From: Diphasiastrum complanatum | Lineage: Eukaryota; Streptophyta; Lycopodiopsida; Lycopodiales; Lycopodiaceae | Assembly: GCA_029204225.1 (NCBI GenBank) | Contig: CM055101.1 | Span: 58,329,579 to 58,393,578, forward strand | Length of the DNA stretch: 64,000 nucleotides | Reading direction: 5' to 3' | Shown here: positions 25,701-37,358 of the stretch, piece after piece | Position numbering within the stretch: position 1 is the stretch's first letter | Layout: each line of letters starts with the position of its first letter | The notes under the pieces: generated by a model | The model's database searches: none | The model's input: the letters and a program-made list of their open reading frames with translations, nothing else | What the model was told of the DNA's origin: nothing | Made by a program: the position numbers and the translations under genes

Positions 25701-28700
25701 ATTAGATTCTATAGATTTTTTAAGCTATGTTGAATTCAACTTTCATTTGCACTAATTTTTGGCTATTTGAGTAAGGGATGCAAAAGTTATTGAAATTTTT
25801 TCAAAAGCTATCAAAAGAGGCGACTACAATTTTGTTTCAACTTTGCTTCAAATTTCAAAACTGAATTAAAATATTTCTTTTGATTCCTTTCTATACGATT
25901 TTTGAGCTTTCTCTTAGCTTCTATCTGATCCAATTTGCAAGCCATTTGGTTAAATAGTATAGAAGTTATGATCAATCAACGAGAACCAAACTAGACATGT
26001 GGGAGTAAATGCTAAGTTGGCTCTAATGTGGTTATAATTGGGATTAGTTACTAGGCTATAACTAGCACATGAGCCTTGAGTCAATTAAAGGATTGGACAT
26101 ATGGGAGGCAATTGATAGTGAGACCAAAAAGTGGGTAGGTTAGTTTGGATAGAACACCATAACTACCACTATTTTCTTGATGTTTATTTTTATTCAAGGT
26201 AGATTCAAAGTGAGGACTATCAACTATCATAATTGGTTTTCAGAGAATTTAATGCTGATGACAGCTTCCTTTCATATACTTGAGGTCAAAAATTCAACTC
26301 CAATCAAGACACAAATGAGGGAATGCAAAAAGCAACAAAATTTACTTTGATATAGTTAGTTGGAAGTCCTATACATCAAAGGAAATCCTCAACTCTTTTT
26401 AGCTTTGCCGGGTTGCGGTAAGCTATTGCGACAATTTGTTAAATTTGTCGTGTCACTCCTAGGTAAGCTTGAGCATTGAGATGGGTTTCTTCTTAAAAAA
26501 ATTGGTTATTCTAAAATGCAGTCTTTGTTTTTAAGTTTTCGACAATTTGAATGCAGTGCTAAAGCAAAGCTTTCTCGTGATATATTAATCACCTTGTTTC
26601 TTCTGATGTGCGATACCTTTTGATTTTGTTATATACAACTGCAACAAAAATATAAATGTTGACTTCGTCATAAGATGTTTGGGAAGACAAATGATGCTTC
26701 CATTATCTCTCTTGACAAAAAACAAGTAAAATGTTGGACCCTAATGGAGCTCGAGGGTCTACGAAGAAGACACCCGGCAACGAAGGATCCCAAATGGAAA
26801 AACACGAGTAAGGGCAAAGCTAAAACAGCCATGCTTCTTGCAGTCTTCTCCATTGCTTGCTATGTCAGATTTGTAACGGTCTCTGCTATTAATCAAAGCT
26901 GTTGACCTGACTAACCTGGCCCCTTTCACCAAATCTCTTTGTAGCTCCCTCCATAGTTCAATTCAATATAGAGATAGCATACTGTCATACAATTTAACTT
27001 TAGAATAGTAGAAAAGTATAACTTGTTAAAAGCATAGGAAAGTTAAGAACTAAAGAGGGTAACTGAAAATTTCAACAGAAAATTATATTTGGCTGAAGTA
27101 AATTGACATGTTCTACATACAGCCCAATATAGCTGATTGAAGAAGAGCAATATAAAAAGTGAAAACAACTAACTGATGAGAAAAACTCTACGAAGTGCAC
27201 CTACCTTCCCCCATAGGTACTATTCTTATGAGCTTTTCTGATTAAAAAGAGTAGTGTAGTGAGGAGCCATGACAAAGCAGAGAGGCTTCTTGCGTACAAA
27301 AAACATAAGTTGCACAAGATTTTAGGGCCTGAATGATGATTCAAACGTAAACCATTATTTTCATTGCAATTCATTGAATATGTGCGCTCACATCTAGACA
27401 TAGATGATTCAATACTTGATGATTGAAGTTCAAAAGGACAACAGCTTTATAATGTGTTTATGTCATAAACTACAGAAAAATATACAATTATTCAAGTTGA
27501 CACAGAATTTATTCCACATAACAAAACCGGGATTCCTTGTGTCCAATCGTTGTTGATTAAATCCTTTGTGGGAGCAAGAAGTTACGGCTGCTAATAACGG
27601 GTTCGCATACTACATGCACAAATTTACCATGCTCATGAAGATACAATTCCAAACATTAGGCATTCGCACACCATGGATGCCAAATCCACAAAACCGAGTA
27701 AACCGACATGTACACGGAGGTAGAAACGTAGAAAATATTACAGAGAGTTTGGAAAAAAACCCAAGAAACCAAAAGAACAAAGAACCGAATAAACCCACAT
27801 ATCCGAGTTAGAAAGACTCATGTCTTCATATCCATAGGCTGAGGTAGTAAGCTCAATGTTGAGACACAATCAGCAGCTTTGGAAACCCTGTGGATCTACT
27901 AGAATGTGACCAGTTTTTATAGCCGAAATGGAAGATGGCGCTCGTATGGGCAAGGAGCATGAGAAACCCTAAAACATGCTCAACCCTAAATGTCTGCTAC
28001 AATATTTAAGCTGGATATAGGTTGGAGGCTATGTACATATGCTTTTTAGTGTGCCCTTGAATGGTCCTAAGCCTTATGTTACAAAGTTAGATTGGGAGCA
28101 CTCTAAGGACTAAGAAATGTGGCCTTTTTAGTCTTAAAAGTCCCCTTTTTGAGGTAATGGTACTCAATATAGCCACAACCCAAGGCCACATGACGCTTGT
28201 AGTTATTGAGCAACTGCTCTCATATGTCCAATCCATTAATTGACTCAAGGCTCTTGTGCTAGTTATAGCCCAATAACTAACCTCAATTATAACCACCCAT
28301 TAGAGCCAGCTTAGCATTTACTCCCACATGTCTAGTTTGGTTGTCTCTAACCAACTCCAAGGTATCACTTAGTTATGGCCATTTGAATAACCTAGTGTTC
28401 CTACCACTTATGAAAGCCTAGCATTAATCGGCTTCCCTAACATCCATCATTAATCAATAAAATGTATTTTCGCGGCATGGGATTAATTATCTTGTAAGGT
28501 TTCAAGTTCCATGTCTTGGTCTAGTGAAAACGAATAATATATCGTCAAAGAAGTGGATGAATAGACTCAAAGTTTGAATATCTTTATAGGGATGGTGCTA
28601 GAATAAGGCACATAAAAAGTGACAAGTCGACACCACCTTTAGAATTTTAACAAAAAGAGGAAGTAGATGCATTCCTTCGAAACCAACTCCAAGAGATACA

Positions 28701-28815
28701 TCAAAGTTGGAGACCCACTTGTCATGTACTTGTAGTACATCTGTGCTTAAAAATATATTATAATATCCAAAGTAAGCTTTGTTGGGCCAAAAAGAAATTT
28801 TTAGCCTTCCTTAAG
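22748..28815 (+). repeat. Family R tandem duplicate, copy 2 (sub-units R5 and R6)
   Basis: Nearly identical to 16,570-22,747. Visible differences are a 6 bp loss near 23,140, a ~90 bp loss near 24,630 (between a CTGA and a CTAGTC), a 7 bp loss near 25,225, and scattered single-base changes. The head-to-tail arrangement with the same phase indicates unequal crossing over or replication slippage. Confidence 0.85.
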
Positions 28816-31380
28816 CCCTCCAAAATACGGATAATAGGCCAATAAGGGCCCAAAGCACACTTAATAGGACTTAACGAGGGCTAACTATCCTTCAAGATAG
28901 TTATGTTTAGTTAAGTTAGGAGCTTTGTATACAAGTACACAAGAGACATCATTTTGAAGGGTCTTTTAGCTCCTTTGCAAATGAGAGAACCTAGCCTCCT
29001 CTTTGTGACTGTGAGACTTGAGTTGAGCTTGCTAGGTCTCATGTGCCTAATTCACATGAAATACATCTCCCTTCTGTATTCATTTCCTTCCATCCCTTAA
29101 TTCTAATGGTAATTTCATGGAACCCTATTTGTGATTTTGTATTTTATGCCTATATCAACATGAATGTTGTCCTTCTCTTTTAATGTGGCTTTCATTTAAT
29201 AGATTAGTGCTATTGGGTTTGGCACATGACATTTGTGGTATCAAAGCATAAGATCGATTTTACATCATGAATCTATGCGAATTTCATTAGATTTGAAGAG
29301 TTTATTGCTTTTGTAGCTTTATTCTTGCTAACTATTAAATTTTCAGATTTGTTTAGAACAATTTTTGTCCTATGAATTCATATTCTATTTCCGATTTGAT
29401 TCTATAGCTTTTTAGAGCCCTTTTGAATTTAGCTTTCATTTGCACCAATTTTTCGGCTATTTGGGTAGGGGATACAAAACTTATTGAAAGGTTTTCAAAA
29501 GCTGTGAAAAGAGCTGACCACAATTTTGTATCAACTTTGATTCAAATTTCAGATCTGATTTAAATTATTTCTCTTGAAACCTTTCTATAAGATTTTTGAG
29601 TTTTCTCTTAGCTCTTATCTGATCCAATTTGCAAGCCATTTGGATTCATATTAAAGAAGTTATGATTAATGAATTGGTTTTTAGCTTGGCTTTTGCTAGT
29701 TTTCCTTCATCATCGTCTACTTTCATGTTAGGGAAGCTGAATAATGCTGGGCTTTCATAAGTGCTAGGAACACTAGGTTATTCAAATGGCCATACCTAAA
29801 GTGATACCTTGGAGTGGATTAGAGACAACCAAACTAGACATGTGGGAGTAAATGCTATGTTGAGGTCCGGAATTCCACTCCAATCAAGACACAAATGAAC
29901 GCATGCAAAACAGAACAAAATTTACTTTGATATAGTGAGTTGGACGTCCTATACATCAAAGCAGACATGAGGGTCCGGGCCGTTTTGCCCGCGTCCGGCG
30001 TCCGGACCCGGACGCGTCCGACCCCTGGACGCGGGGTCGGACGCGTCTAAACAGATGCGTCCGGGGTCCAGACGCCCCCGCACGCATGCGTCCGGGGTCC
30101 GAACGAAATTTTTTTTTTTAATTTAAAAAAAAAAAAATTGGACGCGTCCTGACGCGGACGCGTGTCCGCGTCTGCCATCCGCTTCCTTAGCATCAAAGGA
30201 AATCCTCAACTCTTTTGACCTTTGCTAGGTTGCGGTAAGCTATCACTCCTAGGTAAGCTTAAGCATTGAAATGGGTTTCTTTTCTTTTTGAATCGTTCTT
30301 CTAAAATGCAGTCTTTATTTGTAAGTTTTCAACAATTGGAATGCAGTGCTAAAGCAAAGCTTTCCCCTGATATATTAATGACCTTGTTTTTTCTAATGTG
30401 CAATACCTTTTGATTTTGTTATATACAACTGCAACAAAAATATAGATGTTGACTTCGTCATAAGATAAATTTGGGAAGACAAATGATGCTTCCATTATCT
30501 CTCTTTACAAAAAATAGTAAAATGTTGGACCCTCATGGAGCTCGAGGGTCTACAAAGAAGACACCCGGCAACGAAGGATCCCAAATGGAAAAATACCAGT
30601 AAAGGCATAGCTAAAACAGCAATGCTTCTTGCAATCTTCTCCATTGCTTGCTATGCCAAATTTGTAACGGTCTCTGCTATTAATGAAAGCTGTTGACTTG
30701 ACTAACATGGCCCCTTTCACCAAATCTATTTGTACCTCCCTCCATAGTTCAATTCAATATAGAGACAGCATCCTGACGCTTTAACTTTAGAATGGTCGAA
30801 AAGTACAACTAATTAAAAGCAGAGTAAAATTAAGAGCTAAAGAGGGTAACTGAAAATTTCAACAAAAAATTCTGTTTGGCTAGAGCTTAGAGTAAAATGA
30901 CAGGTTCCGCAGCCCAATATAGCTGACTGAAAAAGAGCAATATAAAAAGTGAAAACAGCTAACTGATCAGAAAAAGTCTACTAAGTGCAACTACCTTCCC
31001 CCATAGGTACTATTCTTATGAGCTTTTCTGATTAAAAAAAGCACTGTAGCGAGGAGTCGGGACAAAGTAAAGAGGCCTCTTGGGTAAAAAAAACATAAGT
31101 TGCAAAGGATTTTACGGCCTAAATGATGATTCAAATGTAAAGCATTACTTCCATTGCACTTCATTGAATATGTGCGCTTACATCTAGACACAGATGATTC
31201 AATACTTGATGATTGAAGCTCAAAAAGACAACAACTTTATAATGTGTTTATGTCATAACCTACAAGATAATATACACTTACTCAAGTTGACAAATGCTGA
31301 AACGCTTTTTGGGTATTGTGAAGAGAGACTTATTCTTTTCTTTTAGTTTGGTTTTTGCTTCACTAGGAGTTTCTAGCTAC
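28816..31380 (+). repeat. Family R unit R7, diverged
   Basis: The first ~170 bp are identical to the start of copy 2, then the unit diverges by several percent and by indels. The PBS-like site is at 29,236 and the GGCAACGAAGGATCC block at about 30,567. It is interrupted by the MITE at 29,962-30,190. It stops sharply at about 31,380 (TTTCTAGCTAC), where host-like gene sequence begins. Confidence 0.65.
29962..30190. mobile_element. GC-rich MITE, 229 bp, with 8 bp target duplication
   Basis: The element starts CAGACATGAGGG and ends CTTCCTTAG. It is bounded by perfect CATCAAAG (29,954-29,961 and 30,191-30,198). The sister copies read ATACATCAAAGGAAATCC, i.e. the empty site. It is packed with GGACGCGTCC-like palindromes and has poly-T/poly-A stretches in the middle. 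An 8 bp duplication fits hAT-type MITEs (established knowledge), but the terminal inverted repeat is weak. Confidence 0.75.
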
Positions 31381-31547
31381 GCTGCAAAACCCTAAAAGTG
31401 CATAAAAGTACAGTGCGATGGACGCAAAAGCAACAAACAAACTGAGGGTCCAGATTTTGACACACGAACTTAAACTGAGATTCAGCAAAAACAACGCAAT
31501 CCGAGGGAAAACTAGGCGAAAGAGAGAGAAGTGAGTATGGGGCGCAC

Positions 31548-31575
31548 CGCTACTATCAGACTGATTGTAGTCCAT
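31548..31575 (-). CDS. First coding exon, EMSY-LIKE-like (orphan)
   Basis: The minus frame reads MDYNQSDSSG, and the Gly codon is split by a GT donor (31,547-31,546). EMSY-LIKE (ENT/Tudor-type) plant proteins begin with a very similar MDY..SDSSG segment, as far as I recall. No following exon is found: the sequence below 31,380 is family R. Either the rest of the gene lies beyond a repeat-filled first intron or outside the window, or only the exon was captured. The product would be a nuclear chromatin reader. The call rests on ten residues, so it is tentative. Confidence 0.4.
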
Positions 31576-31880
31576 GCTGATAAGAATCCCAAAAAGAGAG
31601 GCAAAGCGATGGAATTACAAAGCGAAAATCAGCTGTGTCGTCGTCGTCGTCATACTCGCAGCCTGAAATCCTTTCCCGAGCAGTGATGCAGCAGCCAAAA
31701 ATCCTTCGGCAGCATCAGATCGCGATCGAGCAGGCCTAAACAGAGCAGCTCGATCGATCGAGAGGGAGAATGCAGGCTACGATGGTTAAAACGAGATTGG
31801 TGCGTCTTGATTTATCAGTCCGAAATTAGGGTTTCCACTTACTTGACCGAATTAGGGTTTTGACTTATCTTGACCGATGC
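31576..31880 (-). promoter_or_regulatory. 5' UTR and promoter-proximal region with two telo-boxes
   Basis: On the minus strand two AAACCCTAA telo-boxes lie near 31,830 and 31,855. A CT- and CGATCG-rich leader leads to ATG at 31,575. The low-repeat, moderately GC-rich text contrasts with the AT-rich R array. Telo-boxes are common near starts of plant housekeeping genes (established knowledge). Confidence 0.5.
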
Positions 31881-33599
31881 TATGGGGGCAGTATAGAAAT
31901 GGAACCGGCAAATTTTCTCAAAAACTGACTTGAAAGATATAATGCAATATGTTAACTTCTTAAAAATCGATAAAAATTTTACTTTGTATAAAATTTTATG
32001 TTCACTAAAATATATGTAAGATTCTAAACTGTTGTCTTTTGAATATATAGGATGCATGTAGATTATTATAATACTTCAGAGAACCACGTAAAATTTGGAA
32101 ATGGGAAAAGTTCTACCTTGCAAGTGCTCGACCTTATGCACAATTTTCATAAGTTACATTTGTAAACCTGTTGATACGTGGCTAATTTTTAACCTTATAA
32201 CACATTGTACCATGAAAATAATTGTTGGACCAAGCTAGGTTGATGCCCAAGAAAAATAGTTGGATGCCAAAGATCTTTTATATTTATGAAAAAGAATTAT
32301 TATGATGAATATAATTTAGGAGATAAAAAATAGTTTCAATTAATGCACTATTTTTTAACATGGCTAACTACTGTAATAAATGGCAATCTTTGATAGTTGT
32401 ACGATAATGCAACATTTTTGAGTTAAAGATTTTAGAAGGCATTACATTTCAGAAGCCGACATCCATTGAAAGATGTAAGATATTAAAGGGAAACTTGAGG
32501 GAGGTTTCCCGAGCACTAATCTTGACCATTGCCTTATCTTCACAATAAGTATTGCTAATTATGGTTTTGACTTATCTTGACCATAAGTAAATGATTAAGG
32601 TTTTGACTTATATAGACCATTGACTTACCTTGACCATAAGTGAAGTATTGCTAATTATGAATTTGGCCGTTGTTAATTGCATTCCCTCACACTTATTTCG
32701 TGAATGTTTCCAATTGTGAGAGACATGCCTAGAATGAAAACATGTTTTTCAAGAGAGAGAATTTGATGACAACATATTGGAGATAATGGTGTGAATTTTA
32801 GGGCCATGGCGCAAAAACTCTAGAGAATGTCAGTTTTGAGAAAGAGAGAGAGAGAGGGGGGGGGGGGGGAGGCGGGCGGATGCCACATGCATCTCAAGCA
32901 TGTTCTTTGTACCAAGCCCCATTGTGTGGCAACTCAATTGCAATAGGCCAATTGAAACATATGTTTTCAAATTTGACTAATCAAATGAGGTGAAAAGAGG
33001 AGAGCATATCATTCTAAGAATCATATGTAGTAATGTGTAGCTCATCAATTGATATTCGTGCAAAGATGTCATTTATGTTGGATTTCAATGCTCAGTCTTA
33101 AATCCTTTTGTTAATGAGCATCCTGAAAAGCCGTTCAAAACAAAGATTTTTTGACCTTGGGTTGGGTCGGAGCGGGTCGGATTTTTTCAACCCTTCACTA
33201 AATTACTCGGGCGTGTTCGACCCTGGATCGGATCGAGTGTAATTTTTTTGACCTCGAAAAATTCAACCCTCAGCATAATATTCGACCCAGTGTATATTTC
33301 TTGACCCTTTGTATAAAATTCAATCCTATGTAATTTTTCGATACTGTCGATTAGAAATCCAACTCCAACGACTTTACATTGAGGTCCGCCAACTTTGTAC
33401 ATGCATTTATGGCATAAAGACGATTGCAACAACTATAGGAAATTCAGTTGTAGATAGTGTTGGATTTATCTCCTCTACTATCCTAAATCCCATTTTGATC
33501 TGCCTCCATTTATGCTGCATTTTACTCACGTTGTCACACAGTCTGCATATTTACATGTAAAATAAGACAGACGAATAAAACACGATTGCAGATAGAATC
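31881..33599. other. AT-rich intergenic stretch, no gene seen
   Basis: The stretch contains a simple GA/G tract at about 32,839-32,872. It also has a loosely repeated block, GGTTTTGACTTATCTTGACC, at about 31,857 and 32,562, and again degraded at about 32,600. A GGTCGG/GACCC-rich patch lies at about 33,150-33,310. No credible coding frame. Confidence 0.5.
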
Positions 33600-34478
33600 A
33601 TTGACATCCAGGCCAAATATCCAAACGTGCCGCACCAAGCCACCCAACGTGCACAAACCTTCAAGTGCTTATTGCCTGAAGGAGAATCACCTACGAGACT
33701 CACGTGCCGTAGAAAAGGCAGCAAAACATCCAAAACTCAAGAAGCTGACATAGCAGACATAGGAGATCCACAACAAACGGATGCGCAAGAAGCAGAGATT
33801 GAAGATTTAGGAAACGATGGCTTTGGGGGAGATGACTCAGGCACCTTTGACCACACATTGGTGGCCAAGTACTTCGCTCAACTAGCGGCAATTCTCACTA
33901 GTACGGCCTCTCTAGTAACATTTTCCACAACGTCAGGCCCAACCATACAACAGCAAATTCCAGCAGTAACCTATGCGGATAAGGCAACCTCACCTGATGC
34001 CACTAAGGTAACAACCACTATGGTGCTGACATCCACTTCACCATCCATCACCACTGCTACTACCATCTCTCTAATCAGCATTCCTGTTACTCTACCATCC
34101 CCTATCCACAACTCACCACCCCCCATCATTACTACTGACCCCTCCTCCGTATTTCAATTTTGATTTTCATTCTTTTGATGCTCAGCTCCTGTAAACTACC
34201 GTTACCACCATTTCTTCCACACCTTCTATCGCCACTCAACTCTCACCAACTATACCTATCCAAGATCAACCCAACTCTTCACAACTCCCTCCACAACATG
34301 AACCCTACGTCCTCCATTCACTGACATTCCTCACAACTCCTCAGATATATCTCAATCCCTTCCTTATTTGGGTCCTTGGGAGCAGCTTTGCCCTTCAACA
34401 CAAAAGACAATCTGGGCAAATCACAATGAACGCATATACCTTGCCCAGGCTATTTCAGACTATCAGTCATTTTGGGGC
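33600..34478 (+). pseudogene. 3' open frame of a gypsy-like element, part 1
   Basis: Frame 33,627-34,163 is followed, with frameshifts, by open sequence up to the left TIR at 34,479; its last residues read SDYQSFWGH. It is Thr/Ser/Pro-rich after residue 90 and acidic before that. An open frame resumes on the far side of the TIR element (from 49,637) and leads to an LTR. I therefore read both as one interrupted gene in the post-pol position of a Tat/Athila-like element. The product is unknown. Confidence 0.5.
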
Positions 34479-34520
34479 CATTAGGAAAAATATGGGCTCA
34501 AAATGGGCCCTTTATGAAAT
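34479..34520 (+). repeat. Left TIR of the multi-gene transposon
   Basis: CATTAGG at the tip, then a 17 bp core CTCAAAATGGGCCCTTT at 34,498-34,514. It pairs with 49,595-49,636. The same core, as CAAAAAGGGCC, ends the nested MITE. Confidence 0.75.
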
Positions 34521-34668
34521 TTCACTTTAGAGAGAGGTTACGTAGAGTGAGAATGCAAACTGGTAACTTCTCGTCATTTTTCGAGTTTTTGGCCTTGCCC
34601 GACGTTTAACTAGTATGGTTAACTTCAGACAATAGTTAGTTAAGCATGAGATGTAATAACTTCTCTTC

Positions 34669-35310
34669 ATGCTCATTCCAAAATTCGGGACTAGAGATTT
34701 AAGACTGAAAATCTTGGTGTGCTCAATGCAAAAACTGAAGCGGGAGTGGTCCCATTTGCATGTTGCTCTTCCAATGGAATGCACTCGAATTATTAAGAAA
34801 AATACGAAAGATGTAGAGAATGCTACTGCAATAGTTAGAGAATTGAGAATGAATAATCAAATGAATATAGATTTGTGGGTGGATGGATCAATTTATTCTA
34901 ATGATCCAGCTACCAATTTGTGTCCAGATTTTAAATCCGTAACTCATCATCTCACATATGTATGTGAAGGAAATAGCGGATTATTTGGATATTGTCAAAG
35001 GTTGCGTGCTATTGGAATGCATAGCATATCTTGTCTTAATCAACAATTATAGTTTGCTAATCAACAATTGCAACATGCGAATCAGCAATTGCTTCATTAT
35101 GTGCAACACACTAGTGCTAAAAATAATGCACTCAAGAATGCTATGTCAGAGTTGAATGCTACAGTTACTACTCTTCGGGGATCAAACCAAGAAATGTTAG
35201 AATCTATGGAAAAGTTGAGATCCGAGAGTCTAAAATTTGATGTTGATATAAAAGTTATCAATAAGACTGATGAAGAGGAAAACAAAGAGAGTACCGATGA
35301 AGAATATTGA
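34669..35310 (+). pseudogene. Coiled-coil protein of the transposon
   Basis: The frame is open from 34,669, with one TAG at 35,050-35,052 inside a QQL-x-FANQQLQHANQQLL repeat, and ends ...ESTDEEY at 35,310. The C-terminal ~80 residues look like a coiled coil with an acidic tail. Its end overlaps the likely start of the transposase frame (ATG at 35,299) in another frame. The TAG lies where Gln would fit. I do not recognise a family; a DNA-binding accessory or structural role is only a guess. Confidence 0.4.
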
Positions 35311-37330
35311 TGACTTATCTACACATAGCGGCGTTCAGAAAAGAAGAATTCGAACATTCAAGTATGTTGTCATATAAACTGTTTATTTGATTTGTACATG
35401 TCATTTAAGTTTGATTTGCACTTGATAACATGGATTATTTAATTATTAAGCATAATTTGAGTTTCGTATGTTTGTTGCAGATCATGTTTGGTGGCGAAGA
35501 ACTATTTGATAGATCGTTCATGCATTGGATCATCTTTAAGTCATGTTTTACCACAAAAGTCAGCAAAGGAAATGATAAAAAATGCTCGGTTTGAAAAAAT
35601 GAAAAATGAAATTGTAGAGACTGTTTTGATTAAGGTTCAATCATACTTGGATGCAAATGTGATACAAGGTGCATGTGATGTATCTGGAATTAGCAGAAAT
35701 GCTTATTCTACTTTTTTTTAGAATAGTTAAAGAAGCTTTTTCCCAAGTGATGGTGAAGAAAATTTATCTTTCGCGTCCATATCGGGTAAGATTAGCAAGA
35801 AATCATTATAATGACAGAATGTTCAAAGTAGTTGGTCAACCACTTCATATAGCTGAATTATACAAATCAGAATATGGTGAGCTTAATTACAACGATTGCA
35901 ATAATATTTTTCTTGATATTGAAAATGTTCTAAAATACATTATTCGATTCTATAAACTAGACGAACATCAAGTAAATGGAAAGCTCATTGTTGTAATAAA
36001 ATTGAATCATCAAGGGTTAAAAGTTGCAACGAGTGAGTGTCACTTTGATGAACAAAAAATTTCAGATACAAATGATCAAACGTTTAGTGTTCAATCGGAA
36101 AATCACAAATGGTGGTTGGCGGCATTCTAGGTATACATTTCAATTTTCATTTAGAATATCGTTATTATCAATTCATACCTTGCCATTTTTTATTGACATG
36201 TCATGCATTACTTGCTTCTCTAGAGGTCTTGAAAGAGGACCATAAAATACTTTCATAGATATTTTGAAGAACAAATTATGGCAAGATTATAAAGAGACAT
36301 TTGGAGGGTGAGAAATTTATAGTTGAAAATCATGGAAGTTTTCAAATTCAATGGCACCTTGCAGGGGATTTGAAAACATTAAAATGTATGTATAATGTCT
36401 CTCATGGGACAACATCAAAACATCCATGTCTTTATTGCATGAAGGATTGCTACAATATAAATTTGGGACGATCAACAAACACTGGCCCAACACGAGAAGC
36501 TGAAGATCCAAATATGAAAAGTGTTCTGCCAATTCCATTAAAAAATGTTCACATATGCACATTGCATGTTGAGGTTCGTATTATTGAAAAACTTATTTAC
36601 CTGCATATTCTACTAGCATGGAATCATAAAACGGAGTCTGTGGCTAAAGCAGCAATTAGGAGGTTGGAAATACTTCTGTCAAATGCAGGACTGCATAAAG
36701 GGAATGTCATGATTGAAAAAAGTGATCCTAAAAAAAAGGAAACGTTCATCAATTGGAGGTGTTTAAGCAAGAAGATTCTTATCCAATCACACATGCAAAG
36801 AATCATGTGTCAAATACGAAATTTGGAGAGAAATTGTTCAAGCCACACGAACACTGGAAGGAAGTAATCGAGTGGAAAAGGGACAAGTGTAGACCAACTT
36901 AGACAAACTCATAGGTGTTATCAGGAAAGAAAACCTATCATCAAAAGATATTACTCATTACATGGTGCTAATCTATATCATTATTTGGTACTTTTCTCAT
37001 TCAGGCTTATATTTTTTTCTTTTGATGTAACTAATCAAAACTATTGTTTGCAGCACATCCTTCTTCATCATGCAACTTATTTTGCAAAGGAATATGGGAG
37101 CTTAAGTATCTGGTCATCACAAGGCATGGAAAAATCTCAATGGCAAGCAACGGGAGCATTTCATAGAGCAACAGATCATGGAGGACACAATTCAAAAAAG
37201 AAATATTTAGTTCAAATTTTTCAATGGTTTTATAGAAGAGCACAATTTAGATATCAAGCTAAAAACTCGTCAAGTATTACAATATTTCGAAAGGCATTGA
37301 AATTCATAACAAAAGAGAGATCCTTGTAAT
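35299..37330 (+). pseudogene. Transposase-like protein, frameshifted, with intron
   Basis: A short first exon from ATG 35,299 ends at a GTATGT donor (about 35,361). The acceptor TTGTTGCAG is at 35,480, then the frame continues. A run of T at about 35,711 and a run of A at about 36,728 mark frameshifts. The middle part (36,301-36,867) has WHLAGDLKTLKCMY, then KHPCLYCMKD, then PIPLKNVHICTLHVE. This order resembles an uncharacterised transposase-like family of animals and lower eukaryotes, where G-D-Y/L-K, C-x-Y-C and IPL-x-x-V-x-I-x-x-LH recur. The end (36,985-37,329) has HHATYFAKEYGSLSIWSSQ, then GMEKSQWQ and TDHGGHNS. The conserved Asp and Glu could be DDE-type acids. Dead as it stands. Confidence 0.5.
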
Positions 37331-37358
37331 ATATCAAAAATCTATTACAGAAAATTGT

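Noticed and set aside
3665-30700. Minus-strand frames with LALPLLVFFHLGSFVAGCL in each R copy, suggesting a small membrane protein
   Set aside because: They are the antisense of the plus frame at 18,226 and its copies. No start context or independent conservation is visible.
33187-33560. Short open frames on both strands
   Set aside because: AT-rich chance frames with no motif support.
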